Assembly (NCBI GenBank): GCA_024516155.1
Contig: JAJJXM010000007.1
Coordinates: 1 to 64,000, forward strand
Source of the DNA: Pyronema omphalodes
Lineage: Eukaryota; Ascomycota; Pezizomycetes; Pezizales; Pyronemataceae
Length of the DNA: 64,000 nucleotides
Reading direction: 5' to 3'
In this document: one piece after another, positions 46,605 to 60,937 of the stretch
How positions within the stretch are numbered: the first letter of the stretch is position 1
Layout: each line of letters opens with the position of its first letter
The notes under the pieces: model-generated
What the model saw: the letters and a program-made list of their open reading frames with translations, nothing else
Told to the model about the DNA's origin: nothing
Database searches by the model: none
Translations under genes and position numbers: made by a program

Positions 46605-46648
46605 CGAGTAGGTAACGAGTAGGTAATGGGCAGGTAACGAGAGGTTAT
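46605..46648. repeat. Minisatellite, 11-bp unit, four copies
   Basis: Units cgagtaggtaa, cgagtaggtaa, tgggcaggtaa, cgagaggttat. Period 11, distinct from the decamer family. Confidence 0.75.
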
Positions 46649-47387
46649 GTATGTTCCGTAACTTCTATAACCTCGGTTTATGTTATGTGTCTGTTGTTTC
46701 TTTTCCACTGGAGCCTAGGATAGTTGGCGTTATTTATCTAGGCTTCGTGGTCCTTGGAAAGGGCTTTTGTTTAGTTGGCTTTGACTTTGGCTACTGTTGA
46801 AGCATTAATACCGAAGATCATGGGGTTGCTTCTGAACAGCACCCGTGTAAATGGTTCTGTTGAGGAGTGAATTACATAATGTCGTTTATGCTGATTAATG
46901 TGCTGGAAAAGTCAAGTGGGTTTGTTCTTCGTTACCACATAATTCGAATTGATAAATAACCATCAAACTCTCCAGTAAATCACGAATATGATATTTTCAG
47001 TATCCCAGGTCGAGTTTCTGCACATTTCGACACCCACCCGTTTCAACTTCCAACCGGGATCTTACCTACAGCAACGAAAAATCGAGTCCTAGTATCGTAT
47101 GTATAGCCATTTTACACACCAAAATATCATACTTTGTCGTTTCCACCACCATACTCATATTCACCGTACGTAATTAAGATGACGAAAATGCAGCACAAGC
47201 CCCAACAAAATAAAATCAATTTCTCCAGAGCCTACAACTCTACTCAAACAAAAATCACCATCCTAAAACCATCATTTATTACGCTCCTGCAACGCTCAAA
47301 AAAAAAAAAAGAAAGACCCGCCCGACCACTACCACAGCAAAACGCTATTTATGCAGATTTATATTACAAGATTCCCTCTTCTTATTC

Positions 47388-49440
47388 TTAGATTCCTTGT
47401 TTCTTTCTTGCCGCTTCGTACTCCCGTACGAATTGTAGACATCCTGATAGATTCTCCATCGATTCCCAACTAATCATCAGTTAGCATCCCATCCGCATCA
47501 TCATCTGTCATCCACCATCCATCATGATCCATCACAATCCATCACTCCCCCTACCATTCCGCCCCTTCCACCAGTGAAAAAAGTGAGAAACTTACGTATT
47601 ATCCTTCTCATCATACCCCTCCCACTTCACCAAATACTGCTGTTTCCCATCCAAAATCCTACTACCCACAACCTTTTCCACATCATACAGCTCCGCACTC
47701 TGTTTCTTCGACACCTTCTTCTTCGCACTTTTTTGCGCAGGTGTTTTCGGATTACTAGCCGTTCTGGGGGTAGCGGTAGTATGTTTCGGCGTTGGGGCTG
47801 CAGATAATTCATCCTCAGACATAGAAGAGATAAAAGCAGTTTTCTTAAGGTTCGAAGCGATAGAACCTTGTCGTTGACGCTTTTGGCCAGCGGCGGGGGT
47901 GACGGGACGTGAAGCACGACCCGAGGGAGATCTAGCAGTTGAAGGCTTCAAGATGGGTGGTGGGGCTTCAGACATTACTTCATCATAATCATCGTCATCG
48001 TCTGTAGAAACCAGGTTGATAATTTCCTTGGTTTTATATGCAGATTCAGTGGAGGCGTTGGGTCTCGGTGCGCTGGTTGGAATTTGGGAACTGAAGAACT
48101 GCGAGATTTTGGCTTGCTTTCCGGGGACCGAGTGGAAACCCTTTGAAGGGACAGGAGCGCCGGCCGGAGTTCTAGCTAAAGCTGGAATTTCGCTGCTTAA
48201 TTTGAATGGTGTTTTGGAGGAGGAGCTAATTTGAGCTTTTGGTGATGATTTTATGCTACCCGTACCCACAGGCTTTGCAGGAACTTCCAGCTTCGCCTTC
48301 TTCGCAGGTGGCATACGAAGGTCATTCATATCAGTTTCTAGCTCATCCACACTGTTCTCAGCCGAGTAGGTATTGCTGGAAGCCTTAGAACTGGTCGCCA
48401 TTTGTTTTTGCGGCGATGGCGACAATATAGGTAGTGACAAACTCTTCCGAGGCGACGATGCTGGGGGTTTATCTTCGTCCAGATCTGGGTGGATTTGTAG
48501 ACCATCATCGTCAAAGAACTCCGGCGTAGGAACGAAATTTGTATTTGTCGCAGGGCGTCGCGTTCGTTTTCCCTGTTGAATATTGAGCTGTTCCCTTCGC
48601 GCGGCAATAGCTTTGATCTTTTCTATGCGCTCCTGTTGAATATCTTCGCTTTCGGTACTATCTCCAGACTCAGATTCGGAGCATGCTGCGACGGTGCCGG
48701 CCTGGATTCGGGTTTCTCGAATGAGTCGGTCCATCTTTTTCTTAATAGCAGCACTGGTTCCCCCGGCCCATCCTCCCATATCATCCCGAGATTGGTAGCG
48801 GGTTTCCATGTTTATTCCTTTTCTAAAGTTGTCATGTTCGTAACCCTTTACAGTTGCGGGTGAGGCGTAGTTATAGATGTCGCGGGCAGGAACCTATATT
48901 TGAGCATAGATTTGCGGTCAACAAACAAAATCTAACAGAAGCGAAATTTCAAGATAGATCAGGAATGAAGTTTGACATACCTTCAGTACGTTTCCATCGT
49001 TGTAAAGGACATGGTACATTACTCTTCCCGTCGGATCGGTTATGCGGAAGAGATTCTTTAACTTATGCTCATCAGGGTGCACCTTTCTCTGTGTATTATC
49101 GTCTGTCGAAACATTAGCTTTTTTGGTTCCGGTCGGCGGGGTTGTTGTGTGGGATTTACCCTCGCTACCAGAGGTGGCGAGTATGGTCGCTCGTGGCATC
49201 ACTGTAACTCCATCGTTCTGTTGACACGCGACGACAGCTGCTCAGCTCGCGGTTCTTTTGGCTGTGCTGTAGGAGTGGGCTGATAGTTACCCGGCTATGT
49301 TGTATTGTTCCTCCCTCCCTGTCGATGCCTCGCGCCGTGCTACCCCTAGTAGTGTAGGATGAGCCCTGATCATTTCTGGATTTATCGAGAGAATTCGAGA
49401 GTGTCTTCTGTTTGGTTGAACCAGTATTCCTGGAACCCAT
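47388..49440 (-). CDS. Chromodomain protein with PIP box and SUMO-interaction motif
   Basis: 588 residues from exons 49291-49440, 48981-49217, 47596-48893 and 47388-47469. Introns are 73, 87 and 126 bp, with donors GTAACT, GTATGT and GTAAGT. The last two introns are secure; the first is the least certain, and an ATG at 49199 is the alternative start. A C-terminal chromodomain (about 532-585) keeps the HP1-like pattern: YDVEKVVGSR, YLVKWEGY and TWES, with cage aromatics Y532, the W of KWEGY and its Y. A PCNA-binding box QAKISQFF (389-396) fits QxxIxxFF. IINLVSTDDDDD (about 420-431) fits a SUMO-interaction motif with an acidic tail. PPAKKAKLE is a likely nuclear localisation signal. Residues 95-160 form a conserved-looking N-terminal module I do not recognise. 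The likely role is a methyl-histone reader in chromatin, perhaps at replication forks. It lies 394 bp downstream of GDB1 on the same strand. Confidence 0.85.
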
Positions 49441-49834
49441 TTAGACTGATCCGGCGTTTTTTTGGTCAATTTGTGTTTGTTCCGAAAATGCTGCTTTGTT
49501 GATTTGGTGGAGCTGTGGTTTTGTGCGATGTTGCAAGCTCAACACAGCTAATACAACAAGGACGGAGAAGGTTTCAGATATGGAATGGAGGACCGGTTTC
49601 CTATCCTGCTGCCCGCCAAGAATTACTGACCGGGGGAAAAGGTAGCCCCTATTGACCTAGTTGGGCCGAAAATACGGCAGCTAAACTGCGAGTCAGAAGT
49701 GTAGTTTATCAGAGGTAATATAAAAGGTTTACTTGAATCCTAAATGTGTTCATTGTAGCCTAGATATATATTGGAAAACATGATGACAAAAACTAACAAA
49801 AACCACCCTCCCGTTACTCCAGAAACCAAACTCC
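49441..49834. other. Short intergenic region between GDB1 and the chromodomain gene
   Basis: 394 bp. It must hold the GDB1 3' end and the chromodomain-gene promoter. No further gene is seen. Confidence 0.6.
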
Positions 49835-52800
49835 TTAGTTAACCTCTACTTTCTGAGCATCGTAAAACACATCAACCAAACATCCTGAACTCCAAGCCTG
49901 AGTGGGACTACTATCACCACATAGCTCTCCATTTTTGTTGGTGAGCTCAGTCAATCCTGCCCAAGCCGACTTCTTGATCTCATGCTTACATCCCTCCATT
50001 CTTGCAGAAAGCTGCTGCAACATCTCCAAACGCTCCTCCTTAGTGTTCCTCCTCTTAAGATCAAAGGTCAACATAGCCCTCAAGAAGAATCCAAGGGGCC
50101 AGAGCCACTCAGGTCCTTGGTGATAGTTTCTGCCCTTTGCAGTGGCAAAATCATCATTGTCAAGAGAGTTGATGTAGTATGGACGGTAGTTCATGTCTGC
50201 CGGGTCCAAAGTGGCAATTCCCAAGGGACCACGAAGAACCTTATCGGCAATCTCCAAACATCCGAGAGCATGCTCGTCGTTAAATATCTCAGGGGCAACA
50301 GTCATAGCAATAGCGTAGTTTGGCCTTTGGAAATCTGTTAGTAACAAAAAATAGCAAACGGAAATCAGTTTGTTCTTACCTTAGCTGATAGTCCTCGTAA
50401 ACCTTAGATCCACCGAAAAGGTCTTTGTAAATACCACGACGGTTCACGGTGTCCTTCTTGATGACGTATTTATCATCATCCTCAGGGTTCTTAGGAATGT
50501 AGTAGCAACGCTCAAAGTTGTCCTTGATGAGCTTTGCCCAGGCTTCGAATGTAATCTCGGAACCATCGGCCTTTTTAACAGACTTCCATTTGTACTTTCC
50601 TTCCGCGCTGATTGTTGCCAACCAGTTAAGAGTGCTGTACAAAAGACCAGTAATCTCAATAGCCGCGCCGTCTCTTGGCGTTCCTGAAAAATCATTAGAA
50701 ATCACTCAGTCAAATTGAGGTAATAGGACATACCAGGAACTCCCTTAGAACCAGCCTTCTCACTCTCTCCCATCTTGTCCATCCAAGTACCACAGTTAAA
50801 CTCGCTTCCTCCACTGATGAAACCAGTTGTCCAGTCAGGCTGCACTTCAACGTTGAATCCTTCATCCTTCATCTGACTATCAAGTCCAGGTCCGGCGTTG
50901 GCCTCTCTGTACTTGATACCCTCCGCATGCTTTTGCAACGCCTCTTGGATAACCTCCTCAATGGTGCTCTCCTCCGAGTAAGCCCGAGGGTCCTCAAAAT
51001 CAAACCAGTCATCCTTTCCAGGCAAGAAGCGTCTCTTGGTCTTAGCCTGAAGAATCTCATGACCATTTGGTACCATCTTGGTGTAGTCCTGGATAGCCTG
51101 AAGGAAGAACCAAACAGAATCTCTAGCGTTATATCTAGGAGTTTTTCCAGCACCGAGAAGGTTAGGAATCTGTCCGTGCTTCATGACAGAGGCGAATGCA
51201 AGAATATGCTCCTTTGCATCATCGTAACGGCCAATGGCGAGACACAAACCACGGAGAGAGATGAAGACATCACGTCCCCAGCAGCGAGCCCACTCAACAG
51301 CAAAGTGAGGGAGACCAGCAGCCATGGAAGGAACCTCCTTGGTCGGCCAGAGAGATCCAGATTTGGTGTATCTGCAAATTTATTAGTTCAGGATACCTAA
51401 AAATTGACAACCGAGAAAACATACCCAATCATCTGAATGCTGACCAATGCCAATCCCTGAAGGAATGGGGTACCGTATTGCACATTGCGGCCAAATAAGC
51501 TGTTTGCATGCTCAACTGCAGCAGTGTATGCAGTCTGCATGGTCAATGCGAAGTACCGAGGAAGAAGCGAGACGGGAACATCGCGAATCTTGTCAAAACG
51601 CTCACGCAACCACTTCGCAGGGCCGGCTAAAGTCTTGTGTCCGGCCTCGACCAGGCGGTCAAGGCGGTCAACGTTCCAGTCCAAGGCCCACTTTCCATTA
51701 CGGAGATGCTGGCAGAGAGGATGTCCAAGGTCGTTGTTCTTGATAATGTCCTTAAGAACAGACCACCAACCCTGGAGACCGGCGTAAACCAACTTGCCGT
51801 GGCCGGGGATATCGTATACCCCACTCTTGCCATCGGAGGTGTCATGCTCCTCGGCATCACAGCGGTAGAGAAGGAAGTTCAATTCGGCCAAGCTGACACC
51901 AGCAATTGCGTCCTCGGCTCCGCTGATACAGAAGTGGTCGATCTCGCTTCCCTCAAATCCTTCGACCCAAGTCTCAAAGAGAGCAATAGATCCAGGAGGG
52001 AAGTCATCGAGTATGGTGATGACCGTGGCATCTCCATTGTCCTCCATCTTAGGGTCCGCGAGCTTCACAAGGTTGGAAGGAAGTCCCTTAAGGGTGGTAG
52101 GATCTCCTCTGATCTCCTTAATCATCTCAGCAGTGCCGTCAACTTCGAGCTTCCAGCTACCCAGGCACTTGGCCTTAGTTCTGGGAAGAGTGATGGGGTT
52201 GAATTCTCCTCGCTCCTTTCCAGGTCCAAACGCGCAATGGGCAACCAGGAAGTATCCCTTATGGCTCTGAGGGTGAACACGGTGCATGGTGATGTAGTCG
52301 TTCTCGTGATGAACGTGCATTTCACTGTATCCGTCCTTACCCATCTGAGTGTGGATCCTGTTCATGATAGCCTTGACATTGGCGATACCAGCAGTGGAAT
52401 CGTCAAGCATGTTCGGAGGAACCTCGTAGTTCCTGGACTCATGGACAAGATCAATGAGGTGAGGGTAAACCTCGTCGTACCCAATGACCGAACCAATTGC
52501 ACAATCGCACATGGCTGAAAGGGCTCCATTGGGGAGGGTATCCTGAGGAGTGCGCTTCTGAGTTGGTACCTCATTGTCATGGGTACAGTCCATAAAGAGA
52601 GCATGGATGGGGGCTCCGTTGATGACCTTGACGAATTCACGTCCGTCGCCAGATCCCTCCCCACGGGTGATCAACTCCTGCTCAAAAGATCCGACGGGCT
52701 TTCCACCGTGTCTGTGGAGAAGTCTGGATAACTCGCCGGGTCCCCATGCTACCATGGCTTCACGGATCAAGCTGCTCAATCCAAGACGCTCAAGGAAAAT

Positions 52801-54742
52801 CTTGTCCTTTCCTTCATCTCCAGTGAACAACTCAGCGACGGTGTAGAGGTCGCTTCTCACACGGCGGGCAATGTCCAACATATGCTCTCCGACGTGGAGA
52901 GGAGTAGAATGGCAGTTGTCGATACGGAAACCATGGAAGATCTGAGCCATCAAGGCAGTGTATTTACCCATAAATTCCCACAAGAAAGGTGAATCCTCGG
53001 GCTTGTCTCCATAACGAAGCTTTACACAATCACCCCAAGTAATAACCTCACGACGAAGGTATGACTTATGCTTTGCGGAGGCAAAGTCGGAGGTGTTGTC
53101 CCAAAGCCATCCGTTGTTGGCAAGCGCAAGAGACTTGGGATCGTGTTTCTTGGTGATCTCGTTGATGGGGAGACGAGTGAAGTAGGGGTCGGTCAATGGG
53201 TTTTCATCTGTGATGGGGCCCTGTTTGGGACCATGGTCGGCAATGCGAGTGTAGTCGATGCGGTTGTACAATTGCTCAAGAGCTTCGGCGATATCTACGT
53301 CGTATTCTTTGTAGAACGGAAGGTTGATCTCATCAAGGATCGACCTGAGGCCGCCGCGCGGGACGGTAACTGAGCCGGGGTCATTTCCAGATGGTGGGGT
53401 TCCGAACTCGAGATGCAGGTAAGCGGCACCGATCTTCGGATCGATGTGCTTTCGGTACCTGTCGCCTAGCCGATCCGCGCCAATCAATCCATGCTTGGCG
53501 AGGAACTCCGCCTTCTCCTTCAACGACATCTCCTTGTTGAATCCGAGCTTCTCCAACGTCTCGACAGTCTCCTCGTTCTCTCGCGACAACCACTTCTCCA
53601 TTATTGCATCAACGTTCGCATCGACATCCAGGATGTAAAACTCCCAAAGTTTAACATGAGCAACCACATGGATCTTGATGCCTTCCATGACCCTTAACAG
53701 GTCCTCCTTGGTAGTCAACTCAGTTGGGTATCCTAGAGATCCCATCTTTCTGCTAAACTCCTGCAAGGCCTCGTCAAGCTGGTAGGCTGATTCCAACCAA
53801 GGTGCAGTAACTCGGTTGTATCCAGCCTCGGGGTGGTGTAGTAGCCACTCAGAGTTGTGGGCAGTGTGGTTCCAAACAACATCGGTCAAACTGAGAAGGC
53901 CATGCTCCTTCTCCATTCTCTCAACCATAGCTCTTACATCCTTCTCGCCTCCTGGGAAAGCTATCGGATCAAATACGGTCTGGTTGAACAAACTGAATGG
54001 CGAGTTTGATGCACCACGCTGCATGAGCGGGGTAAAATGAACCATGTTGTATCCCTTGTCTGAAATGTATTTCATGTAGTCGTTCCATTTCTCGACAGGT
54101 CCGAGGAATTTTGATAGGACGGAGCATACGGAGAGAGAGCTGAGGGCAATGTTTTCGCCGTTTATAGCTAGACTGGGAGATACGGAAACATAGAAGGCTT
54201 CGGTTCTCGTTGGCTTTGGAGGTTCGATGTTCGTTTCAGTCGTAAAAGCGGGGAGTGGGGTATATGAGATGTAGTAGCAGTAGGTTCCGGGTTTCGTGAT
54301 GGGAACATCAATGTAACAATTGTTTCCGAACGATGGATTCAAACTGAGATACCATTAGCATTAATTGACATTTACCAATAACTCTTAGAAACACATTATC
54401 GGGACTAGTAAGCTCAGCTCCCCTAAAGCTTCATCTCTCACTAATCATAACGGAGCTCATGAGATGAACTTGAAGCTAGATTTAAGATTATGGACTAGAA
54501 AAAGGGAATACGGACGGAATGGCATGGAATGTCTCTCTTTCAAATTCTTTTCCATCTTCTGGAACATTTATCCATAGCTTTCCCTCGCGACAGATTGAGC
54601 TGGCACCTTCGATAGTAAATCGGAGAGTGTATGCCGGCACTGGCGCCGGAAGACTGATATAGCCTCCATTTACGTCTGGTGCACCGGAATCTGTAAGTCT
54701 GAGGAGATATACTGTTGGAGCATTTGATTTATGATGGGACAT
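49835..54742 (-). CDS. GDB1: Glycogen debranching enzyme (4-alpha-glucanotransferase / amylo-1,6-glucosidase)
   Basis: 1525 residues, normal for the family, from exons 54516-54742, 51425-54343, 50734-51371, 50380-50683 and 49835-50324. Introns are 172, 53, 50 and 55 bp; all joins are in frame. The N-terminal GH13-type transferase half shows DVVWNHTAHNSEW, GFRIDNCHSTPLHVGEHML (nucleophile D551), VAELFTGDE (E580) and CTHDNEVP (D665). The C-terminal GH133-type glucosidase half shows WARCWGRDVFISLRG (D1083) and GTWMDKMGES (D1247). The bifunctional enzyme shifts maltosyl/maltotriosyl stubs and then hydrolyses the alpha-1,6 branch glucose during cytosolic glycogen breakdown. Intron 1 needs an unusual GTCCGT donor to keep frame. 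Intron 4 uses CCAAAG rather than the AG that directly follows TACTAAC. It is divergent from the F-box gene, with a shared 760-bp upstream region. Confidence 0.96.
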
Positions 54743-55502
54743 GGTGGGTGAATGGATATACTATCGAAAGCTGATGGAAATTGATGGATTCGCTGGAAAA
54801 GGGGATGAACTGATGAAGGTATCAAAAGGCGCTTCGAATTTGCAGGACAGCAATGGCGGATATTTGTATGAATAGTGGGGAAAGAGGGGTTCCAAACTAA
54901 TAATATGAGGAGTGAGAGGTGGAGATGGGATACGATGGTGGGGTGACGGATCAGCAATAAAACGGGACGCGGGGTGGTTGTGATAAACAGATTCAAGCGA
55001 TTGTGTGGACAGCAAATGCCTCTCAAGACTGGGCCAGGCGTTCGTTGTTCGTCTACGTCACAGCCAGACTACGCTACATTTAACCAAGGATTGACCGTAC
55101 CAAGGATTTTAAGCATACCGGTAGCGGTCCACGTTGTGCTAACTGTTAGAGGAATTTCTAGCCAGAAAAAGATATGCGGAACCCTAACCCAGCAGCAATT
55201 GAATTGCTAGTGCTCAAAATAGAATAGAATTGGATCTCCATCTACGGCTCTACCTATCTCTAGACAGCAGAAGATCCTCTACCTTCCCCGCCTATCAGAT
55301 TCCTGACTCGAATTTACGACTGATGGTTGTTGACAGCTCTGCGATCCCTTGATTTCGAAACACTTTGCTGGTCAAGGTGTTCATAATACCAGCAACAGTG
55401 GCTACCTTCGATTTTTATTACTCGCGCAAAATCCGGTCCCTCTCGACCTCGTTCTCCAACACACCGGCAACTTCTTATCAGCCATCGCCCATTGATCAAC
55501 GA
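54743..55502. other. Divergent promoter region between GDB1 and the F-box gene
   Basis: 760 bp between the two start codons. It holds both promoters and leaders. The apparent minus-strand frames here have low complexity and overlap each other; I see no gene. Confidence 0.6.
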
Positions 55503-57573
55503 ATGCCTCACTGGCAGGGCACCAATGGGAAGTCCGTTCGTACAGCGGAATCCCCGCTTGGAGAAGCAAACTATTTCGAGCTGGGAAACACCCCCGGAAG
55601 CTTAATGTCACTACCAGAGCAGCTCCCGGAGCAAGTCTTTCAACATATCGTCAGCTTCTTTGACTTTTCAGATGTTTTGGTAGCTCGGAGAATTTCCAAA
55701 GCATGGTGGCATGCACTTCAAAGGGCCAGACCGTTAAAGTTTCCTGTGGTGTATCATATGCCCGTAGAATTGCTACAGCAAATATTTTTCTTGTTGACAC
55801 CGGAAGAATTCAACAACGCTCGTCGAACTTGTTGGGGATGGTACTTATCGTCATTGGATGCTAGACTTCAAAAGAAGAAGCTCGATGAGATCGGCTTTAG
55901 TACCGATTCATTGATCCAACAGCGGTCGGATAATCCCGCCTACCTGTCGAGAAGGCTCGCTCGGGAGTTGAGCCTAGGCGCTGGCGGCTCTGGAAAGTGT
56001 GATTTGCGTTACACTGCGGCTCTGGACTTCTCAGATCTTTCATCAACATCATCCGTCCACTTCACTGTTTCTACCTGTGGTTCTCATGCTTTGATTTGTG
56101 AAGGATGTATGGTTTATGTTTATCGGCTAAAACCCAGCTCTCCGGACTTGATGGACTTTGTTGCGTGCATTGTCTGCCCTCGGCGGGTATTAGCTGTGAG
56201 CATGGATACTAGCAGCAAGCGCTATTCCGTTGCAATCCTACTGGTAAGGTTTACTCTACATCTTCTTGAAAGTTCCAGCTCACATAAAACTTTCAGGATG
56301 GTCGAATGGGACTGGTTCATGATATTGTCGAGCAAGAGGCCAAATGCACATATACGAACCTCTGCAGCGAAGACGACCCCCCACGAAGCATAGCGATCTG
56401 TCCTCAGCGGAGATGTGTAGCTTTTGGATGCCAAGGGGGTATTGAATTGCACTGTGAGTTTTCAAGGATTCCCCGCATTGCGCTTAATGACTAACCGCGT
56501 CAACTAGGGGTTGATGCCCTCACAGGACAAGACTTGAACCGCTGGTTTCCGCTAACGGCGCCTACCGACTACCTCTACTTCCTTCCTCCAAGGCATGGCG
56601 TTGTCTCAGCAAAGAAGCTTCGACTTATATCGAGCTCAGTTCATCCAGAGGAGATACATCCGCTAATCAGGCGTTTTGGTGTTAACCGACGTGCCTCTGT
56701 TGCGTACTGGACAGCAACCAGCGAACCTAGAATTGGAAAAAGCGATCACTTTCAAGCAGTACCTTTGAGCGACGGTTATAACGTATTATTCATTGATCCA
56801 GAATCTGGAAACTTGTGCATCGGAAGTGATGCACCGCTAGGGTAGGCCTCATGACTTCGTTTTGCATCAACAGTCCGTACTAATAAGTAACTATCAGAGG
56901 CCCGACAAAACTGCTAAGAAAAATCTGGCTTATACCTCCCGAGGTTTTGAATCCAGGACATCTTCCCTCGATAGGAACTTTAGACTTTTGGATACGTACC
57001 ACGGACGCTTATTTTACTTCAACCAGGCCTAGTGTTTATGCATCCGGAGCCGACACCCAGCATGGCTTACGTGTTGTGGCAGGATACAATGGTCATATCG
57101 TATTCTTCTCTGTTCCGCCAGATATATTTTTTGGAATTCCTGACCATAACAGCAAGGGAGTTCAGCACCATGGAGCGAGTAACAATATAGTCATCAAGAA
57201 GAAACCTTTTTCGCCCGATGACGCTTTTTCAATCCATGGAAGTTATATTGGCACTGTTGACGGACTCATTGATCTTGCAGTTCACAGCGGTCCGGAAATC
57301 ACCGTCTATGCTTTCTCCTTTGATGGATCGGTGAAAATATTCCAACTTAATGCAGATGCCCATAAGGATGACTTCCGGCTGAAGAGAAAGGTCTTCACAG
57401 AAACCGGCGAGGTCTTTGATGAGAACGGTGGGTTAGGTTGGTATGCACGCGAATTCCCCACGTGGGACGTGAACCAAAGTGAAACTCAAAATGGATCATT
57501 GTGTCGTGAAGTGCCATCGAGATCTTCAACTGGAGAATTAGAGTATGCAGTAAAGGAGATGAGTATTGGTTAA
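55503..57573 (+). CDS. F-box-type protein with a large C-terminal repeat-like domain
   Basis: 635 residues from exons 55503-56243, 56297-56453, 56508-56841 and 56898-57573. Introns are 53, 54 and 56 bp; donors GTAAGG, GTGAGT and GTAGGC; branch sites GACTAAC and TACTAAT in the last two. The start is the first ATG of the frame; upstream codons contain none. Two consecutive F-box-like segments are visible: [21 protein letters not shown] (about 37-57 onward, ending near 76) and [18 protein letters not shown] (about 86-103, ending near 125). The remaining 500 residues alternate short hydrophobic strands and turns ([46 protein letters not shown]), suggesting a beta-propeller-like substrate domain, though no clear WD motifs are present. 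It is probably a substrate adaptor of an SCF ubiquitin ligase. Substrate unknown. Confidence 0.8.
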
Positions 57574-57899
57574 TGTTAGTATTATTGTTTCACTATTCAG
57601 CTATTATGACGCTAGGTGTCGGCCGGTACTTTACAGGTTTTTTTTTAATACGCTTGTACAACCTTTTATTATTTTGGAGAAAGTGTAGAAGTATTACATA
57701 AATTATACGGGGCGTTATTTATTGGACGCATGTGTGCTTGACCCTATCGTGAATCAGAATCTTGCGTGACCTGCTCCGAGATAGCTGCCGAAGGACGCGG
57801 AATAACAGTCCACCCGTAGAATGCAACCGATGTAACTATCTTGTGTATCGGTAGAAATGAGCAAGAAATCCAACACGGTATTACTGTATGTACGAATTA

Positions 57900-58132
57900 G
57901 GTACAAGGGTAAGTCTGGCGCTTTGTCGTATCACTGCGCCCGACATTATTACCCTCATACAACTGGAAATACGAAGACAGCTACCTTCCATGAAGAAACG
58001 TATATCTTTTGATGATTATGATCAAAACTGGTCATCATAAGGCTTTTAAATGTTTATTATTTCTCTAGAAACCTCTGGAGTTATGGTTATTATATCCGAA
58101 TGGTATGGGTACGCGGTACTTAAGGCCCCCTC
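57900..58132 (+). repeat. Dispersed repeat family A, copy 2
   Basis: Collinear with 30209-30465 through the same conserved blocks (GGTACAAGGGTAAGTC, CTTCCATGAA, AAACCTCTGGAGTT and others) with many substitutions and small indels between them. Non-coding. Confidence 0.7.
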
Positions 58133-59235
58133 CAAGTACGAATGCACAAATTCTACAATTCGGCACACATGGCACGTCAACGGTACACAAAGATAACCGT
58201 ACAATATACGCCGACTCACCGAGTAATAGTAATAAATACGGGATTCAACTCGTATCTCTTATGTTAATGCCGTGTTCTGTCCCAAGGTGCTAGAATTGTT
58301 GGATACAGTGGTGTAACTGTAACCATTGAATGTAGAGTCGGGATACCTTGTTTTCACGCCTACCAGTTCGCTATGGAGATTGGTCAGGAATTAATTTTGT
58401 GAAGGCATGTACCTTTTGTATCAGCCATGCAATGCCATGGTCCATCGAAAGGTACAGGTACAGGTAACGGATTTACACGCGAGTATGTATAAACATCTAA
58501 GTGGTTATCCTGAAAATAGCTCGTTGGTTAATTCAACTTCACAGTTTTTCCGATTCGATAGCAACTATTTCAGCATCAGGAATGTTGCTGAAATCATGAA
58601 ATTCCAAAACATTGTCAGCATACGAGTTGTACGAGTTTTATCAGCGAATAAGCCCGAAAAAACGAAGTGCAGACGGTGCAATTAATTCAAAGGAAATGCT
58701 TAGAACCCTGTGGACCTATGATTTTTATCTCTAGGGCCCGGAATTCAAGATAATCCGAAGCTAGTGGGGGGTTTGCTATTTACGACCGTTCGTACCAATC
58801 TTTCAAAAGGTTCTCCGGGATCCTCTAGGGTTCGTAGTGCTCCAGGGGTTTGGGGTTTCACTTCAGCGCCTTTTGAGCATTGAAACCACTCAAGCGGTTC
58901 GCTTGGGGGCGTTGATAGTCATATCGAACAGGCTGAGCTGCATGAGAAGGTTGAAAACCTGGTAGACTTGGCTGCTGCTTTCACAATGTAGCAAACGCAC
59001 GTAATTCCCGATGCTCGTGTCATGCATCGAGGATGTAACCTTATGATAGGCTATGTATGGCGATGTTACAGACAGGAAAAATCCGACTATCACAGATTAT
59101 CGCAGGCATCAATTTTGACGTTTTACTCGAAGTGTTTTTTTGGTAGTCCCTGATAGCAGATCGGCATTGGTAGGCTCCCCGGGAGAAGGTACGAGGTGAG
59201 CTTGGTTCGCATGCCTGTCGTCAGATGGGCTTGGC

Positions 59236-59244
59236 ATGACTCTT
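59236..59244 (+). promoter_or_regulatory. Gcn4/CpcA-type amino-acid control element upstream of ARO3
   Basis: ATGACTCTT, an 8-of-9 match to the general-control element ATGACTCAT, about 170 bp upstream of the start codon. Cross-pathway control of DAHP synthase genes through this element is established in yeast and aspergilli; its use here is inferred. Confidence 0.45.
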
Positions 59245-59409
59245 CAAAAAGCTGCTTCGACCCCGACTAATTTATCCAGACAGCCAGCATAAATTTCAGA
59301 CATAAAAGCTTTTTGGACTCGAAAAATCTTGGAGTTGGATCAGAACAAAGACAAAGACAACATCTTACGACCTATTGAGGATTTCACATCGTCGATATAG
59401 ACAGATACA

Positions 59410-60937
<1,528 letters not shown>

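Larger units (their letters stand above)
43212..47387. other. Gene-free, repeat-rich interval
   Basis: It contains trinucleotide-rich sequence at 43245-43325, two decamer arrays (43671-43730 and 43811-43940), (ACGCA)n near 44538-44555, a T31 run (45162-45192) and an 11-bp minisatellite (46605-46648). No frame resembles a known protein. The 3' untranslated region of the chromodomain gene should lie just left of 47388. Confidence 0.5.
57574..59409. other. Gene-free interval between the F-box and ARO3 genes
   Basis: 1.8 kb. It contains copy 2 of dispersed repeat family A (57900-58132) and, at its right end, the ARO3 promoter with a Gcn4/CpcA-like site. No gene recognised. Confidence 0.55.
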
